Origin: Microvirga roseola
GTDB taxonomy: Bacteria > Pseudomonadota > Alphaproteobacteria > Rhizobiales > Beijerinckiaceae
Length of the DNA stretch: 48,096 nucleotides
Assembly (NCBI RefSeq): GCF_020866965.1
Contig: NZ_JAJATX010000025.1
Location: 1 to 48,096, forward strand
Direction: 5' to 3'
Shown here: positions 18,109-26,928 of the stretch, piece by piece
Position numbering within the stretch: the stretch's first letter is position 1
How the letters are laid out: each line of letters starts with the position of its first letter
The notes under the pieces: model-generated
Databases searched by the model: none
What the model was told of the DNA's origin: nothing
Seen by the model: only the letters and a program-made list of their open reading frames with translations
Made by a program: the position numbers and the translations under genes

Positions 18109-18609
18109 ATGAATATCCGCCTGGAGGAAACGGCCGACTGGACGGCGGTCTACACCATCTATGCAGCGGCTTTCGGGCAATCCGCGGAGGCCGATCTCGT
18201 CCAGCGCATCCATAAGGATGGCGATCTCATCCTGTCCCTGGCCGCCTATGACGGGTCTGCCGGGCCCGTGGGACACATCGTCTTCTCGCGCCTCATCCTG
18301 AATGCGGCGCCGGGGGTGAAGGGCGCAGTCCTGGCTCCCCTGGCGGTCGTCCCGTCACATCAGAAGCATGGCATCGGCTCCGCTCTCGTCGCCGAGGGGC
18401 TGGAGCGCCTGAAGCAAGCAGGAACGGACCTCGTCGTCGTTCTGGGGGATCCGAACTTCTACGGCCGTTTCGGGTTCTCCCCGAAGCTGGCGAAGAAGCT
18501 CAGGACGCCTTATGACGGCCCCTATGTCCAATCCCTCGCCCTCTCCGAGAGGGGGAACGAGGCGCATGGCCCGGTCTCCTATGCCCGCGCCTTCGCAGAA
18601 TTGAAGTAG
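18109..18609 (+). CDS. GNAT N-acetyltransferase (YhbS-like)
   Basis: A 166-residue acyltransferase with the GNAT fold. The acetyl-CoA loop reads [15 protein letters not shown] (Q/R-x-x-G-x-G/A form), flanked by the beta4 strand APLAV and the segment [18 protein letters not shown], which is characteristic of the YhbS group. The substrate is unknown. The ATG at 18109 follows GAGGT at a good distance; a GTG at 18097 inside fmt is the alternative. It lies between fmt and truA in an operon whose spacing suggests co-translation. Confidence 0.9.
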   Translation: MNIRLEETADWTAVYTIYAAAFGQSAEADLVQRIHKDGDLILSLAAYDGSAGPVGHIVFSRLILNAAPGVKGAVLAPLAVVPSHQKHGIGSALVAEGLERLKQAGTDLVVVLGDPNFYGRFGFSPKLAKKLRTPYDGPYVQSLALSERGNEAHGPVSYARAFAELK

Positions 18610-18610
18610 C

Positions 18611-19354
18611 ATGCCCCGTTACAAGCTGGTCGTCGAATACGACGGCACGCCATTCACCGGCTGGCAGCACCAGGCGAACAGCCTGTCGGTGCAGCAGGCG
18701 GTCGAGGAGGCCATCGCGCGGTTCAACGGCGCAGCCGTGCGCAGTCATTGCGCGGGTCGCACGGATTCGGGGGTCCACGCCACCCATCAGGTGGTGCATG
18801 TGGACCTCGAGAAGGAGTGGCGGGCCGACACGGTGCGCGACGCCACCAACGCCCACCTGAAGCCGCATCCCGTCGCAATCCTCTCGGCAGCGATCGTGCC
18901 CGACACCTTTCACGCCCGCCTTTCGGCGGTGAAGCGCCACTACGTCTATCGCATCCTCAACCGCCGCGCGCCGCCGTCGCTCGATGCCAACCGCGTCTGG
19001 CATGTGGCGTGGCCTCTCGATGCGGCGGCTATGCACGAGGCCGCCCAGCTGCTGACAGGCCGGCACGACTTCACCACCTTCCGTGCGGCCGAGTGCCAGG
19101 CGAATTCGCCTCTGCGCACCCTCGACCGGCTGGATGTGGAGCGGATCGGGGACGAGATCCGCATCTACGCATCCGCCCGCTCCTTCCTGCACCATCAGGT
19201 GCGCTCGATGACCGGAACCCTGGAGCGGGCCGGCGCCGGACGCTGGTCGGTGGAGGATGTGCGCGCGGCGCTCGATGCGCGCGATCGCACCCGCTGCGGC
19301 CCCATGGCGCCGCCGACGGGGCTCTACCTGATCGGCGTGGATTACTCCGACTAG
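18611..19354 (+). CDS. truA: tRNA pseudouridine(38-40) synthase TruA
   Basis: A 247-residue pseudouridine synthase acting on positions 38-40 of the tRNA anticodon arm. The catalytic aspartate lies in GRTDSGVHA, preceded by [19 protein letters not shown], the [16 protein letters not shown] segment and the closing APPTGLYL are all diagnostic. Length is normal. It ends the def-fmt-GNAT-truA operon; three palindromic repeats follow the stop. Confidence 0.98.
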   Translation: MPRYKLVVEYDGTPFTGWQHQANSLSVQQAVEEAIARFNGAAVRSHCAGRTDSGVHATHQVVHVDLEKEWRADTVRDATNAHLKPHPVAILSAAIVPDTFHARLSAVKRHYVYRILNRRAPPSLDANRVWHVAWPLDAAAMHEAAQLLTGRHDFTTFRAAECQANSPLRTLDRLDVERIGDEIRIYASARSFLHHQVRSMTGTLERAGAGRWSVEDVRAALDARDRTRCGPMAPPTGLYLIGVDYSD

Positions 19355-19355
19355 A

Positions 19356-19520
19356 GCCATTTCAGGAAAAGTGGGAACCGGTTTTCCGTCCGAAATGGCG
19401 ACAGACCAAAGACCTTTAGAGCGGGTTGCGATTCCACCGGAACGCAAACCGCTCTAAAGCATCGGACCCAAAAGTGGACTTGCACTTTTGGGATCCCATC
19501 CGATGCTTTCTCTTATGATG
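19356..19520. repeat. Three consecutive palindromic intergenic repeats
   Basis: Between truA and a convergent gene lie three palindromes: GCCATTTC/GAAATGGC (19356-19363 with 19392-19399, inner GGAAAA/TTTTCC), AGAGCGG/CCGCTCT (19418-19424 with 19449-19455, inner GTTGCG/CGCAAAC) and AAAGCATCGG/CCGATGCTTT (19456-19465 with 19500-19509, inner CCCAAAAGTG/CACTTTTGGG). The third, with its TCTCTTATGATGAGAGCATCG flank, recurs at 47859-47966. That flank runs into the end of the next minus-strand gene, supplying its last codons and stop. They may serve as bidirectional terminators. Confidence 0.9.
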
Positions 19521-20106
19521 AGAGCATCGCCCGCATGGCCGTGCCGATGAGCGAGTTGAGCACGAGACCGAGCATGACGATACCGAAGGCGGCGAGACTC
19601 GAGAGGCTGAGTGTCGCCTTGGTCGCGAACCATTGCAGCCGGAGCACGATCACTGCGAAGGCGAAGTTGAAGAGCACCGCGAGCCCCGGCGTCGCCCAGC
19701 CGAGCAGAAGCAGCATGGCGGGCACGGAGAGCACCAGCAGGCCGATGGCGGTGATCCAGTTGGTGACGATCACGAAGGGCACGTAGGCGTGGGTCAGGCG
19801 AAAGGCCCGGGCGACGAAGATCATCACCAGGGGCAGCGCGACGAAGCTCGCCACATGAGCGAGCCCCACGACGAAATCGAGCCACATGTTGTCGAGGAGC
19901 GACCGCTCGGGATCGAGAATGCCGAGCCGCAGGCGCTCGAAGGCGAGGGACACCACATAGGCCGGCAAGGTCAGCCAGATCGCCGTGAAGGAGCGCCAGA
20001 AACCCTGCTCGCTGATGTCGAAGGATTTCAACCCCTCGGCCCGACTGTGCAGCAGATCGAGCGTTCCCTTGAACGAGCGGTTGACCTCATCGGCGGTGAC
20101 GATCAT
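19513..20106 (-). CDS. Integral membrane protein, function unknown
   Basis: I do not recognise this 197-residue protein. After a soluble N-terminus (about 40 residues, with DEVNRSFKGTLDLLHSRAEGLKSFD broken by charges) come five or six hydrophobic helices with few charged residues. No transporter motif is evident. The ATG at 20106 is chosen because AAGAGG lies seven bases before it; a GTG at 20136 would add ten residues (MSNPVRKRLL). The last residues, RAMLSS, are encoded by an intergenic repeat that also supplies the stop codon, so the native C-terminus may have been replaced when the repeat arrived. Confidence 0.7.
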   Translation of the reverse strand: MIVTADEVNRSFKGTLDLLHSRAEGLKSFDISEQGFWRSFTAIWLTLPAYVVSLAFERLRLGILDPERSLLDNMWLDFVVGLAHVASFVALPLVMIFVARAFRLTHAYVPFVIVTNWITAIGLLVLSVPAMLLLLGWATPGLAVLFNFAFAVIVLRLQWFATKATLSLSSLAAFGIVMLGLVLNSLIGTAMRAMLSS

Positions 20107-20210
20107 GAGCAGCCTCTTGCGGACCGGGTTGCTCACGAGAAACAGGCGGACGATTCAAAACGTTCCACACATCCCTAGACTTTAGTCTAACGAGTCTGTG
20201 TGCAGGAGCG

Positions 20211-21389
20211 TCAGGCTGTCTGGGAGAAATAGGCGTCGAGCACCTTGCGATAGATCGCGGCGAGCCGGTCGAGATCGGCGACCGCTACCCGCTCGTCGGT
20301 CTGATGCATGGTCTGCCCGACGAGGCCGAACTCGACAACCGGGCAGTGCTTCACGATGAAGCGCGCATCCGACGTGCCGCCCGTGGTGGAGAGCTTCGGA
20401 CGCCCGCCCGTTTCCGCCTCGATGGCGTCGCTGATGAAGCCGACGAAGGCGTTGGGCGGGGTGATAAAGGCGATGGCGTTGCTTGGTTCCATGGTCAGCC
20501 GGTAGCGGACCGAATTGCCGGCGGCCTCGTCGAGGCGGCGGACGAGTTCCGCCTCCAGGCCCTCGGGCGTCCAGAGGTCGTTGAAGCGGATGTTGAAGGT
20601 GGCGCGCGCCTCCGCCGGGATCACGTTGGAGACGGGATTGCCCACATCGACCGTCGTGACTTCGAGCTTCGATGCGTCGAAATGCTCGGTGCCGTGGTCC
20701 AGCGGCTCGGCAAGAAGTCCGTTTAGCAGGCGCATCATGCCGGGAATGGGATTATCCGCGAGATGCGGATAGGCCACGTGACCCTGCTTGCCCTCGACCG
20801 CAATCTTTCCGGTCAGCGACCCGCGCCGGCCGATCTTGATCATGTCGCCGAGGCGGTTGGGATTTGTGGGCTCGCCCAGGATGCAATGGTCGAAGCACTC
20901 GCCGCGCGCCGTCGCCCAGTCCAGCAGCTTCACCGTGCCGTTGACGGCCGGTCCCTCCTCGTCCCCCGTGATCAGGAAGCCGATGGAGCCCTTGAAGCCG
21001 GGATTGTCGCGGATGAAGGCGAGCGCCGCCGCCATCATGCAGGCGATGCCGCCCTTCATGTCCACCGCGCCGCGCCCGTAGAGCTCGCCCTCGTGAATCT
21101 CGGCCCCGAACGGATCGTGCGTCCAGCGGCCCGGATCGCCCGGCGGCACCACATCGGTGTGGCCGGCGAAGAGAAGATACGGCTCGCCCTCACCATAGCG
21201 GGCGTAGAGGTTCTCCACATCCGGCGTGCCGGGCTCGGAGAAGACCGGCCGGTGCACCTCGAACCCCGCCTCCTTCAACACGCTCTCGATGAAGGCGAGC
21301 GCCCCGCCCTCCTCCGGCGTCACGGAGGGGCAGCGGAGGAGTGATCGGGCGAGGGAGAGGGGGGATGTGTCGTGCGTCATGTCTCCCAT
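20211..21389 (-). CDS. dapE: Succinyl-diaminopimelate desuccinylase
   Basis: A 392-residue M20-family zinc hydrolase releasing LL-diaminopimelate from its N-succinyl form, for lysine and peptidoglycan. Metal-site motifs are present: [13 protein letters not shown] (His and Asp), [12 protein letters not shown] (bridging Asp), TGDEEGPA (catalytic and metal Glu pair) and the late His in [10 protein letters not shown]. The dimerisation domain between about 180 and 290 carries [15 protein letters not shown]. The start may be 21380 (MTHD) instead of 21389. It acts one or two steps after dapD, encoded 0.6 kb upstream on the same strand. Confidence 0.97.
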   Translation of the reverse strand: MGDMTHDTSPLSLARSLLRCPSVTPEEGGALAFIESVLKEAGFEVHRPVFSEPGTPDVENLYARYGEGEPYLLFAGHTDVVPPGDPGRWTHDPFGAEIHEGELYGRGAVDMKGGIACMMAAALAFIRDNPGFKGSIGFLITGDEEGPAVNGTVKLLDWATARGECFDHCILGEPTNPNRLGDMIKIGRRGSLTGKIAVEGKQGHVAYPHLADNPIPGMMRLLNGLLAEPLDHGTEHFDASKLEVTTVDVGNPVSNVIPAEARATFNIRFNDLWTPEGLEAELVRRLDEAAGNSVRYRLTMEPSNAIAFITPPNAFVGFISDAIEAETGGRPKLSTTGGTSDARFIVKHCPVVEFGLVGQTMHQTDERVAVADLDRLAAIYRKVLDAYFSQTA

Positions 21390-21424
21390 GATGCATTTCT
21401 GGTCAGGAAATCAATTCCTGAATG

Positions 21425-21914
21425 TCAGACTTGGGCAGATGTTGGATTGAGATTGGGCTCAAGTGGATCGGGACCGAACCTGTTGGGACCAACCGTTCCA
21501 CGCAAGAATCCGACTTGTATGAATAGCCAAATAAAAGATCCGAAGGTGGCGAGCCTGCAGAGAATAAAAATCACGGTTACTTCGAGCAAAGAAAAGTCGG
21601 CATAAACAAGAAGCAAAAATCCCAATGGCAGGGAGGCATAGCCGACAAGCATCCACCATGCGCTCAGGTCACGGTCCTGAAGTCTTTTTGCAGTGATAGC
21701 AAAGCTCGGAAAAATTTGAGCGAGAGTAAACAACACTGCAAATGGGAAAGCCACATGAGCGCCGAATGCACGGGCAAGACCGGTCTCTAGCAGTGAGGCA
21801 AGAGCACCAATGATGATAAGAGCGATTGTTGATGATAAGAGCGATTGTCGCTGCCCAATATCGGGCGCGATTGATCCGTCCTTCAAAACTGAAGAAAAGC
21901 TGCTGAACCGACAT
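21425..21914 (-). pseudogene. DUF805 family membrane protein gene, frameshifted by a 19-bp tandem duplication
   Basis: The N-terminal frame reads MSVQQLFFSFEGRINRARYW, the standard opening of DUF805 proteins, then TIALI, and then turns into nonsense. The remainder continues in another frame: TIALIIIGALASLLETG, two more hydrophobic helices, the family motif AKRLQDRDLSAWW, and a fourth helix before the stop at 21425. The break falls exactly on a perfect 19-bp direct duplication (21811-21829 and 21830-21848). Removing one copy joins the frames into an intact protein of about 156 residues. The change is recent, since both halves are otherwise undamaged. GC content is lower than in neighbours. A sequencing artefact is unlikely for an exact 19-bp repeat but cannot be excluded. 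Confidence 0.9.
21811..21848. repeat. Perfect 19-bp tandem duplication disrupting the DUF805 gene
   Basis: TGATGATAAGAGCGATTGT occurs twice head to tail with no spacer and no mismatch. Nineteen is not a multiple of three, so the reading frame shifts. Short perfect duplications arise by replication slippage and can revert precisely by the same route. Confidence 0.95.
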
Positions 21915-21972
21915 CATCCCCCTCACTGATACAATATATCAAAGAGGGAGATGAATTTAGTCAGTCGTCAGT

Positions 21973-22815
21973 TTAGTCTCTCAACAGCTCATTGATCCCC
22001 GTCTTTGCCCGGGTCTGCGCATCGACGCGCTTGACGATGACGGCGCAGTAGAGGGACGGGCCGGGGGAGCCGTCGGGCAGCGGCTTGCCGGGGAGAGAGC
22101 CGGGGACGACCACGGAATAGGGCGGCACGCGGCCGACGAAGATCTCGCCGGTGTTGCGGTCGATGATCTTGGTGGAAGCCGAGAGGAAGACGCCCATGGA
22201 GAGCACCGAGCCCTCGCCCACCACGACGCCCTCCACCACCTCGGAGCGCGCGCCGATGAAGCAGTTGTCCTCGATGATGGTGGGATTGGCCTGGAGCGGC
22301 TCCAGCACGCCGCCGATGCCAACGCCGCCGGAGAGATGCACGTTCTTACCGATGTGGGCGCAGGAGCCGACGGTCGCCCAGGTATCCACCATCGTGCCCT
22401 CGTCCACATAGGCGCCGAGATTGACGAAGGAGGGCATGAGCACCACGCCGGGCGCGATATAGGCGCCGCGGCGCACGGTGCAGTTCGGCACGGCGCGGAA
22501 GCCTGCGTCACGGAAGCGGTTTTCGCCCCAGCCGGCGAATTTGGAGGGCACCTTGTCCCACCAGGTGGCCTCGCCCGGCCCGCCCCTGACGACTTCCATG
22601 TCGTTGAGGCGGAAGGACAGCAGGACCGCCTTTTTTAGCCATTGATGCACCTGCCACGTATCGCCGGTCTTCTCGGCCACCCGCGCTTTACCTGAGTCGA
22701 GCAGCTGGATCGCCTCCTCCACGGCGTCGCGGACGGCGCCTTGCGTGGTGAGGCTCACATTGGCCCGGTCTTCCCAGGCGGCATCGATGGTTCGAGAGAG
22801 ATCGGCGGTGGACAT
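21973..22815 (-). CDS. dapD: 2,3,4,5-tetrahydropyridine-2,6-dicarboxylate N-succinyltransferase
   Basis: A 280-residue trimeric LbH acyltransferase that succinylates tetrahydrodipicolinate in the diaminopimelate pathway. It has the N-terminal helical domain ([16 protein letters not shown]) and hexapeptide turns through [34 protein letters not shown] and the [13 protein letters not shown] segment that closes the active site. The C-terminal part ends [17 protein letters not shown] as in most DapD. The ATG at 22815 gives the usual length; the frame is open for 22 more codons. The ribosome-binding site is weak. It is separated from dapE by the broken DUF805 gene. Confidence 0.97.
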   Translation of the reverse strand: MSTADLSRTIDAAWEDRANVSLTTQGAVRDAVEEAIQLLDSGKARVAEKTGDTWQVHQWLKKAVLLSFRLNDMEVVRGGPGEATWWDKVPSKFAGWGENRFRDAGFRAVPNCTVRRGAYIAPGVVLMPSFVNLGAYVDEGTMVDTWATVGSCAHIGKNVHLSGGVGIGGVLEPLQANPTIIEDNCFIGARSEVVEGVVVGEGSVLSMGVFLSASTKIIDRNTGEIFVGRVPPYSVVVPGSLPGKPLPDGSPGPSLYCAVIVKRVDAQTRAKTGINELLRD

Positions 22816-22986
22816 GGCAAACCCGGACAAGAATTGCGGTGCGGCCTGATTAGCAACGGCGCCGGGACCTGTCACCTGCAAGACGTCCCGTCATTGGTCG
22901 CATCGTCAGCTCTCGTTCCTTCCCTCGGGCTTGCCCGAGACCTGCTTTCGCCTGGCGCAAGTCGGAATGCGGGCGCAACGCGAACC

Positions 22987-23272
22987 CTCCTCCCCCTTGT
23001 GGGGAGGAGTTGGAGGTGGGAGTCGGAATGTCAGGCGCCCTGCTCAAAGGAGAAGCGCGAGGCCGCTACAGCCATACCTCTCCCCGGCGGGGAGAGGTCG
23101 AGCGCAGCGAGGGTGAGGGGGAGAGCTGTTTCCGGAGAGGACACTAACCCCTCACCCGCCGCGCTGACGCGCGGCGACCTCTCCCTCTAGGAGAGGTGAA
23201 CCAGCGCCACATCCGGCTATTGCTCGCCCGGTCCAGCCCCCACCCCTGCCCCTCCCCGCAAGGGGGAGGGAA
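22987..23272. repeat. Cluster of GC-rich palindromic repeats between dapD and recR
   Basis: This 0.47-kb gap (22816-23288) carries no gene I can support. It holds several perfect palindromes: CTCCTCCCC/GGGGAGGAG (22987-22995 with 23001-23009), ACCTCTCCCC/GGGGAGAGGT (23076-23085 with 23089-23098), GGGTGAGGGG/CCCCTCACCC (23111-23120 with 23148-23157), GCCGCGC/GCGCGGC (23158-23164 with 23169-23175), ACCTCTCC/GGAGAGGT just after that, and CCCTCCCC/GGGGAGGG near 23250-23270. The gene-strength purine/pyrimidine pattern is typical of dispersed small palindromic elements in Hyphomicrobiales. Open frames through it are by-products of its composition. Confidence 0.85.
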
Positions 23273-23288
23273 TTTCAGAGCGACAACC

Positions 23289-23894
23289 TCAGAAACTCGT
23301 GCGCTGGCGGATAGCCGCCGAGAGCGTCCCCTCGTCGAGGTAGTCGAGTTCGCCGCCCACCGGGACGCCGTGGGCGAGCTTCGTCACCTTCACCGGCAGA
23401 TGGGCCAGGAGCTCGGTGATGTAATGGGCCGTGGTCTGGCCGTCGACGGTGGCGTTGAGCGCCAGGATCACCTCTAAGACGCCGGGCTCCGAGGCGCGGG
23501 CCACGAGCCGATCCAGGTTCAGGTGCTCGGGCCTCACGCCGTCGAGCGGCGAGAGCACGCCGCCGAGCACGTGGTACTTGGCGTTGACCGCGCCCGAGCG
23601 CTCCAGCGCCCAGAGATCGGACACGTCCTCCACCACCACGAGGATGGAGGGATCGCGCTTGGCGTCCCGGCAGATGGTGCAGGGATCGGAGGTATCGACA
23701 TTGCCGCAGGACGAGCACACGACGATGCGCTCGGTGGCGACGCGCATGGCGTCGCTCAACGGGTTGAGCAGCGTGTCCCGCTTCTTGATGAGATGAAGCG
23801 CCGCGCGCCGCGCCGAACGGGGACCTAAGCCCGGCAGACGGGCGAGCAGCTGGATCAGGCGCTCGATCTCAGGGCCTGCGACATGCTGGGCCAT
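23289..23894 (-). CDS. recR: Recombination mediator protein RecR
   Basis: A 201-residue protein of the RecFOR pathway that helps load RecA at gaps. The helix-hairpin-helix [19 protein letters not shown] lies near residues 17-36. The zinc finger uses Cys60, Cys63, Cys72 and Cys75. The Toprim domain starts at [16 protein letters not shown] and includes [13 protein letters not shown]. Size and domain order are normal. It ends the conserved dnaX-ybaB-recR group, 74 bases downstream of ybaB. Confidence 0.98.
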   Translation of the reverse strand: MAQHVAGPEIERLIQLLARLPGLGPRSARRAALHLIKKRDTLLNPLSDAMRVATERIVVCSSCGNVDTSDPCTICRDAKRDPSILVVVEDVSDLWALERSGAVNAKYHVLGGVLSPLDGVRPEHLNLDRLVARASEPGVLEVILALNATVDGQTTAHYITELLAHLPVKVTKLAHGVPVGGELDYLDEGTLSAAIRQRTSF

Positions 23895-23968
23895 TCAAGT
23901 TCTCTTTTGCTTTCATCGCATCGCTTGATCCGAAGAACCGGTATCCGCTTCTTCGTGCGACGCTTTGC

Positions 23969-24289
23969 TCAGAACAGCTTCAGGCCCGGAGGCAGCGGCA
24001 GCCCCTTGGTCAGACTCTCCATACGCTCCTGAGTGACGCGATCCGCCTTGCCGCGCGCGTCGTTCATGGCGGCGACGATGAGATCCTCGAGAATCTCCTT
24101 CTCGTCCGGGTTCATGAGCGTGGGATCGATGCTGATCGCCTTGAGGTTGCCCTTGCCGGACACCTTCACGGTCACGACGCCGCCGCCTGCCGTGCCTTCG
24201 ACTTCGAGATTGTCGAGCTCGGCCTGGACGTCCTGCATCTTCTGCTGCATGGCCTGCGCCTGCTTCATCAGTCCCATGATGTCCTTCAT
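23969..24289 (-). CDS. ybaB: YbaB/EbfC family nucleoid-associated protein
   Basis: A 106-residue DNA-binding protein. The first helix (MGLMKQAQAMQQKMQDVQAE with one residue spacing) is the tweezer-like dimer arm of the family, followed by the three-stranded sheet VEGTAGGGVVTVKVSGKGN and the DLIVAAMNDARGKAD helix. YbaB dimers bind DNA broadly. A GGGAGAGAG ribosome-binding site precedes the ATG, and only 11 bases separate it from the dnaX stop, so the two are co-transcribed. Confidence 0.95.
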   Translation of the reverse strand: MKDIMGLMKQAQAMQQKMQDVQAELDNLEVEGTAGGGVVTVKVSGKGNLKAISIDPTLMNPDEKEILEDLIVAAMNDARGKADRVTQERMESLTKGLPLPPGLKLF

Positions 24290-24300
24290 GGCTCTCTCCC

Positions 24301-26124
24301 TTAATCCAGATCGTCGTCGGCTTCGGTCTCGAGCGCATCGGCCGCATCGGCCTCGCCCAGGATCTCCGTTTCTGCGTCGGCGCCGTCCTCGCCCGGCTTC
24401 TCCGCGCGCTCGATCACGTTCACGATCTGCGCGCCGGGAAACTTCGCGAGCACCGCCTGCACGAGGGGATGGTTCGCGGCACCCTCCTTGCGCTCGCGCT
24501 CGGCGGCGACGGCCTTCTCATGCAGTGTCCGCTGTCCCTCTTGCGAGGAGAGCGCCACCATCCAGCGCTCGCCGGTCCATTGCTGGAGGGCGCGCGTCAG
24601 GTCGTTGGCGATGGTGCGGCTGCCAGTCTCCGTGAGGCTGAGCTCGATGCGGCCCTCCTCGAAACGGACGAGGCGCACGTCGCGCTCGAGCTGCGACTTC
24701 AGCACGATCTCGCGCTTCTCGCCGGCGAGCGCCACCACGTCCTCGAAACGGCGAAGGCGCATGGTCGGCTGGGGCGAGGATGCCTGAGGCCGCTGCTGCG
24801 GCATGGGCTGCGAGGTTGCCAGCGCCATATTGCCGGAGGTGGCGGGGCCGGAGGGCCCCACTGCGGGCGCGGGCGAACCGCCGCCAGCGGGCAGCGGCGC
24901 GCCGTCCTTGAGCGCGCGCAGGGCCTCGTCCGGCGTCGGCAGGTCGGCCGCATAGGCCAGGCGCACGATCACCATTTCGGCGGCGGCGATGGGACGGTTC
25001 GAGGCCTGAATCTCGGGGATGCCCTTGAGCAGAATCTGCCAGGTGCGGGAGAGCGTGCGCACCGAAAGCTTCTCGGCGAATTCCCTGCCGCGCACCCGCT
25101 CGATCTCGGACAAAGCCGGGTCCTTGGCAGCTTCGGGGATCAGCTTGAGGCGCGTGACCACATGGGAGAAGGCGGCGAGATCGGAGAGGATCACGCCCGG
25201 GTCCGCGCCCGCATCGTACTGGGAGCGGAGCCCGGCGAAGGCGGCCGGCACGTCGCCCTTCATCACCGCCTCGAAGAGGTCGATGACCTGGGTGCGGTCG
25301 GCGAGCCCCAGCATGTCGCGCACGGTATCGGGCGTCACGACGCCTGCGCCGTGGGCGATGGCCTGGTCCAGGAGCGAGAGCGAGTCGCGCGCGGATCCCT
25401 CCGCCGCGCGGGCAATGGCCGCGAGCGCTTCCGCCTCGGCCCTCACCCCTTCCTCGTCGCAGATGCGCCCGAGATGGGCCACGAGCTTGTCGGCCTCGAT
25501 GCGGCGCAGGTCGAAGCGCTGGCAGCGGGACAGGATCGTGACGGGGACCTTGCGGATTTCGGTGGTGGCGAAGATGAACTTCGCGTGGGGCGGTGGCTCC
25601 TCCAGCGTCTTCAGGAAGGCGTTGAACGCCTTCTCCGAGAGCATGTGGACCTCGTCGATGATGTAGACCTTGTAGCGGGCCGAGACCGGCGAATAGCGGA
25701 TGCCGTCGATGATCTGGCGAACGTCGTCGATGCCGGTATGCGAGGCCGCGTCCATCTCCAGCACGTCCACGTGCCGCGATTCCATGATGGCTTCGCAATG
25801 CACGCCGAGTTCCGGCATGTGGATGGTGGGCGCGCCGGCGCCGTCGGGCTTCTGGTAGTTGAGGCCGCGGGCGAGAATGCGTGCGGTGGTGGTCTTGCCG
25901 ACGCCGCGGACGCCCGTGAGCATCCAGGCCTGCGGAATGCGCCCCGTCTCGAAGGCGTTCGAGAGGGTGCGGACCATCGCCTCCTGGCCGATCAGGTCGT
26001 CGAAGGTGCGCGGGCGGTATTTGCGGGCAAGGACGCGATAGGGCAAGGACGGCGCGGCCGCGGCGGGGAAGCCCGGCAGGGCCGGCTCGTCGTTCAGGGG
26101 CGTGCCGGCTGTGGTATCGTCCAT
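24301..26124 (-). CDS. dnaX: DNA polymerase III subunits gamma and tau
   Basis: A 607-residue clamp-loader ATPase. Motifs run in order: VLARKYRPRTFDDLIGQE, Walker A GVRGVGKTTTA, Walker B IIDEVHMLS, the SRC-like arginine finger VTILSRCQRFDLRR, and sensor 2 in GSARDSLSLLDQAIA. Domain III ends near residue 370. The tail contains a Pro/Ala linker and the alpha-subunit-binding region ending in a very acidic terminus (LETEADDDLD). I see no obvious slippery run, so a short gamma form by frameshifting is not evident. The ATG at 26124 is preferred; an upstream extension would pass through the SRP RNA gene. Confidence 0.96.
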   Translation of the reverse strand: MDDTTAGTPLNDEPALPGFPAAAAPSLPYRVLARKYRPRTFDDLIGQEAMVRTLSNAFETGRIPQAWMLTGVRGVGKTTTARILARGLNYQKPDGAGAPTIHMPELGVHCEAIMESRHVDVLEMDAASHTGIDDVRQIIDGIRYSPVSARYKVYIIDEVHMLSEKAFNAFLKTLEEPPPHAKFIFATTEIRKVPVTILSRCQRFDLRRIEADKLVAHLGRICDEEGVRAEAEALAAIARAAEGSARDSLSLLDQAIAHGAGVVTPDTVRDMLGLADRTQVIDLFEAVMKGDVPAAFAGLRSQYDAGADPGVILSDLAAFSHVVTRLKLIPEAAKDPALSEIERVRGREFAEKLSVRTLSRTWQILLKGIPEIQASNRPIAAAEMVIVRLAYAADLPTPDEALRALKDGAPLPAGGGSPAPAVGPSGPATSGNMALATSQPMPQQRPQASSPQPTMRLRRFEDVVALAGEKREIVLKSQLERDVRLVRFEEGRIELSLTETGSRTIANDLTRALQQWTGERWMVALSSQEGQRTLHEKAVAAERERKEGAANHPLVQAVLAKFPGAQIVNVIERAEKPGEDGADAETEILGEADAADALETEADDDLD

Positions 26125-26153
26125 CGACTGCAAGGCTTTGGGAAAATCAAAGG

Positions 26154-26249
26154 TGGGAGGCTGGACGAAGACCCGTTCGGTCTCGTTAGGGCTGCTTCCT
26201 TCCGGACCTGACCCGGTTGGCGAGTGAGACGTCCCTCGCCAACCTCCCA
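26154..26249 (-). ncRNA. ffs: Signal recognition particle RNA (4.5S type)
   Basis: The minus strand contains GTCAGGTCCGGAAGGAAGCA, the conserved asymmetric loop and GGAA tetraloop that bind Ffh. The ends pair as GGGAGG-TTGG with CCAG-CCTCCC, and an inner stem TTGGCGAG/CTCGCCAA lies near the 5' end, giving the usual single rod of about 95 bases. Position just upstream of dnaX is common in alphaproteobacteria. Exact ends are estimated from the pairing. A short T-rich stretch (CTTTGATTTT) follows the 3' end. Confidence 0.93.
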
Positions 26250-26305
26250 ATCGCTATATGGGCGTTTCAGGCCAGGAACGCAAGTTGGAAACGAGCTGCC
26301 TTCCC

Positions 26306-26450
26306 TGTCATCCCCGCTCTCCACCATGCACCGCGTGTCACCCCCGGCGGCCTGCAGGATCGGGAAGAGGATCATGGGGGCACTGTGCATGAACATGGAT
26401 TCCCTTCCCCTCCGCTTTTCCCCTCCGCTTCGCTGCGGCCGGGAATGACA
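26306..26450. repeat. Palindromic intergenic repeat, TGTCATTCCCGG family
   Basis: The stretch opens with TGTCATCCCC (26306-26315) and closes with GCGGCCGGGAATGACA, so its ends are inverted copies of each other. The right end with its CATGGATTCCCTTCCCCTCCG neighbour (split here) is the reverse complement of the element at 36268-36367. It fills most of the gap between the SRP RNA and the HIT gene. Confidence 0.8.
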
Positions 26451-26515
26451 CTCAGGGCCTGTAAGGACGAAGGAGACAGGCTGACACAAGGCCGCAGGCT
26501 CGGCTAGATAGGTCC

Positions 26516-26926
26516 ATGACCTTCCAGCTCGATTCTAGGCTCGACGCCGACACGATCCCCATCGGCGACCTCGCCCTCTCCTCGGTCCTTCTCCTGAACG
26601 ACGCCCGGTTCCCCTGGTTCGTGCTGGTTCCCCGCATCCCGGGGGCAGGCGAGCTGACGGACCTCTCGGACGAGCAGTCGGCCCTGCTGATGCAGGAGAT
26701 CCGCATCGCCACGAAGGTCATGCTGGAGCTGTCCAGGCCCGACAAGGTGAATGTGGGGGCGCTCGGCAACATCGTGACGCAGCTTCATGTCCACGTGATC
26801 GGCCGCTTCCGCTCCGATCCCGCCTGGCCCGGCCCCGTCTGGGGGCACGGGACCCGGACACCCTATCCCGACCACGCGGCGACGGCCCTGATCGAGCGCG
26901 CCGCTGCCCTTTTCGCGGCGTCCTGA
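26516..26926 (+). CDS. HIT family protein
   Basis: A 136-residue histidine-triad protein. The triad is QLHVHVIGR, with the nucleophilic middle His, preceded by KVNVGALGNIV as in family members that hydrolyse or transfer nucleotidyl groups. The closing WGHGTRTPY segment is typical of the DUF-like alphaproteobacterial HIT branch. Substrate is not predictable. It lies two bases upstream of nudC and is surely co-transcribed, so both may serve nucleotide clean-up. Confidence 0.92.
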   Translation: MTFQLDSRLDADTIPIGDLALSSVLLLNDARFPWFVLVPRIPGAGELTDLSDEQSALLMQEIRIATKVMLELSRPDKVNVGALGNIVTQLHVHVIGRFRSDPAWPGPVWGHGTRTPYPDHAATALIERAAALFAAS

Positions 26927-26928
26927 CC

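Noticed and set aside
22741..23190. Open frame of 149 codons on the plus strand
   Set aside because: It begins antisense to dapD and continues through palindromic repeats; no recognisable protein.
22987..23272. Possible CRISPR array
   Set aside because: The repeats are palindromes of differing sequence and irregular spacing, with no unique spacers of constant length and no cas gene.
24469..26211. Long antisense frame opposite dnaX (580 codons)
   Set aside because: Typical high-GC shadow: the dnaX frame has all clamp-loader motifs while this one is rich in Arg, Gly and His with no domain.
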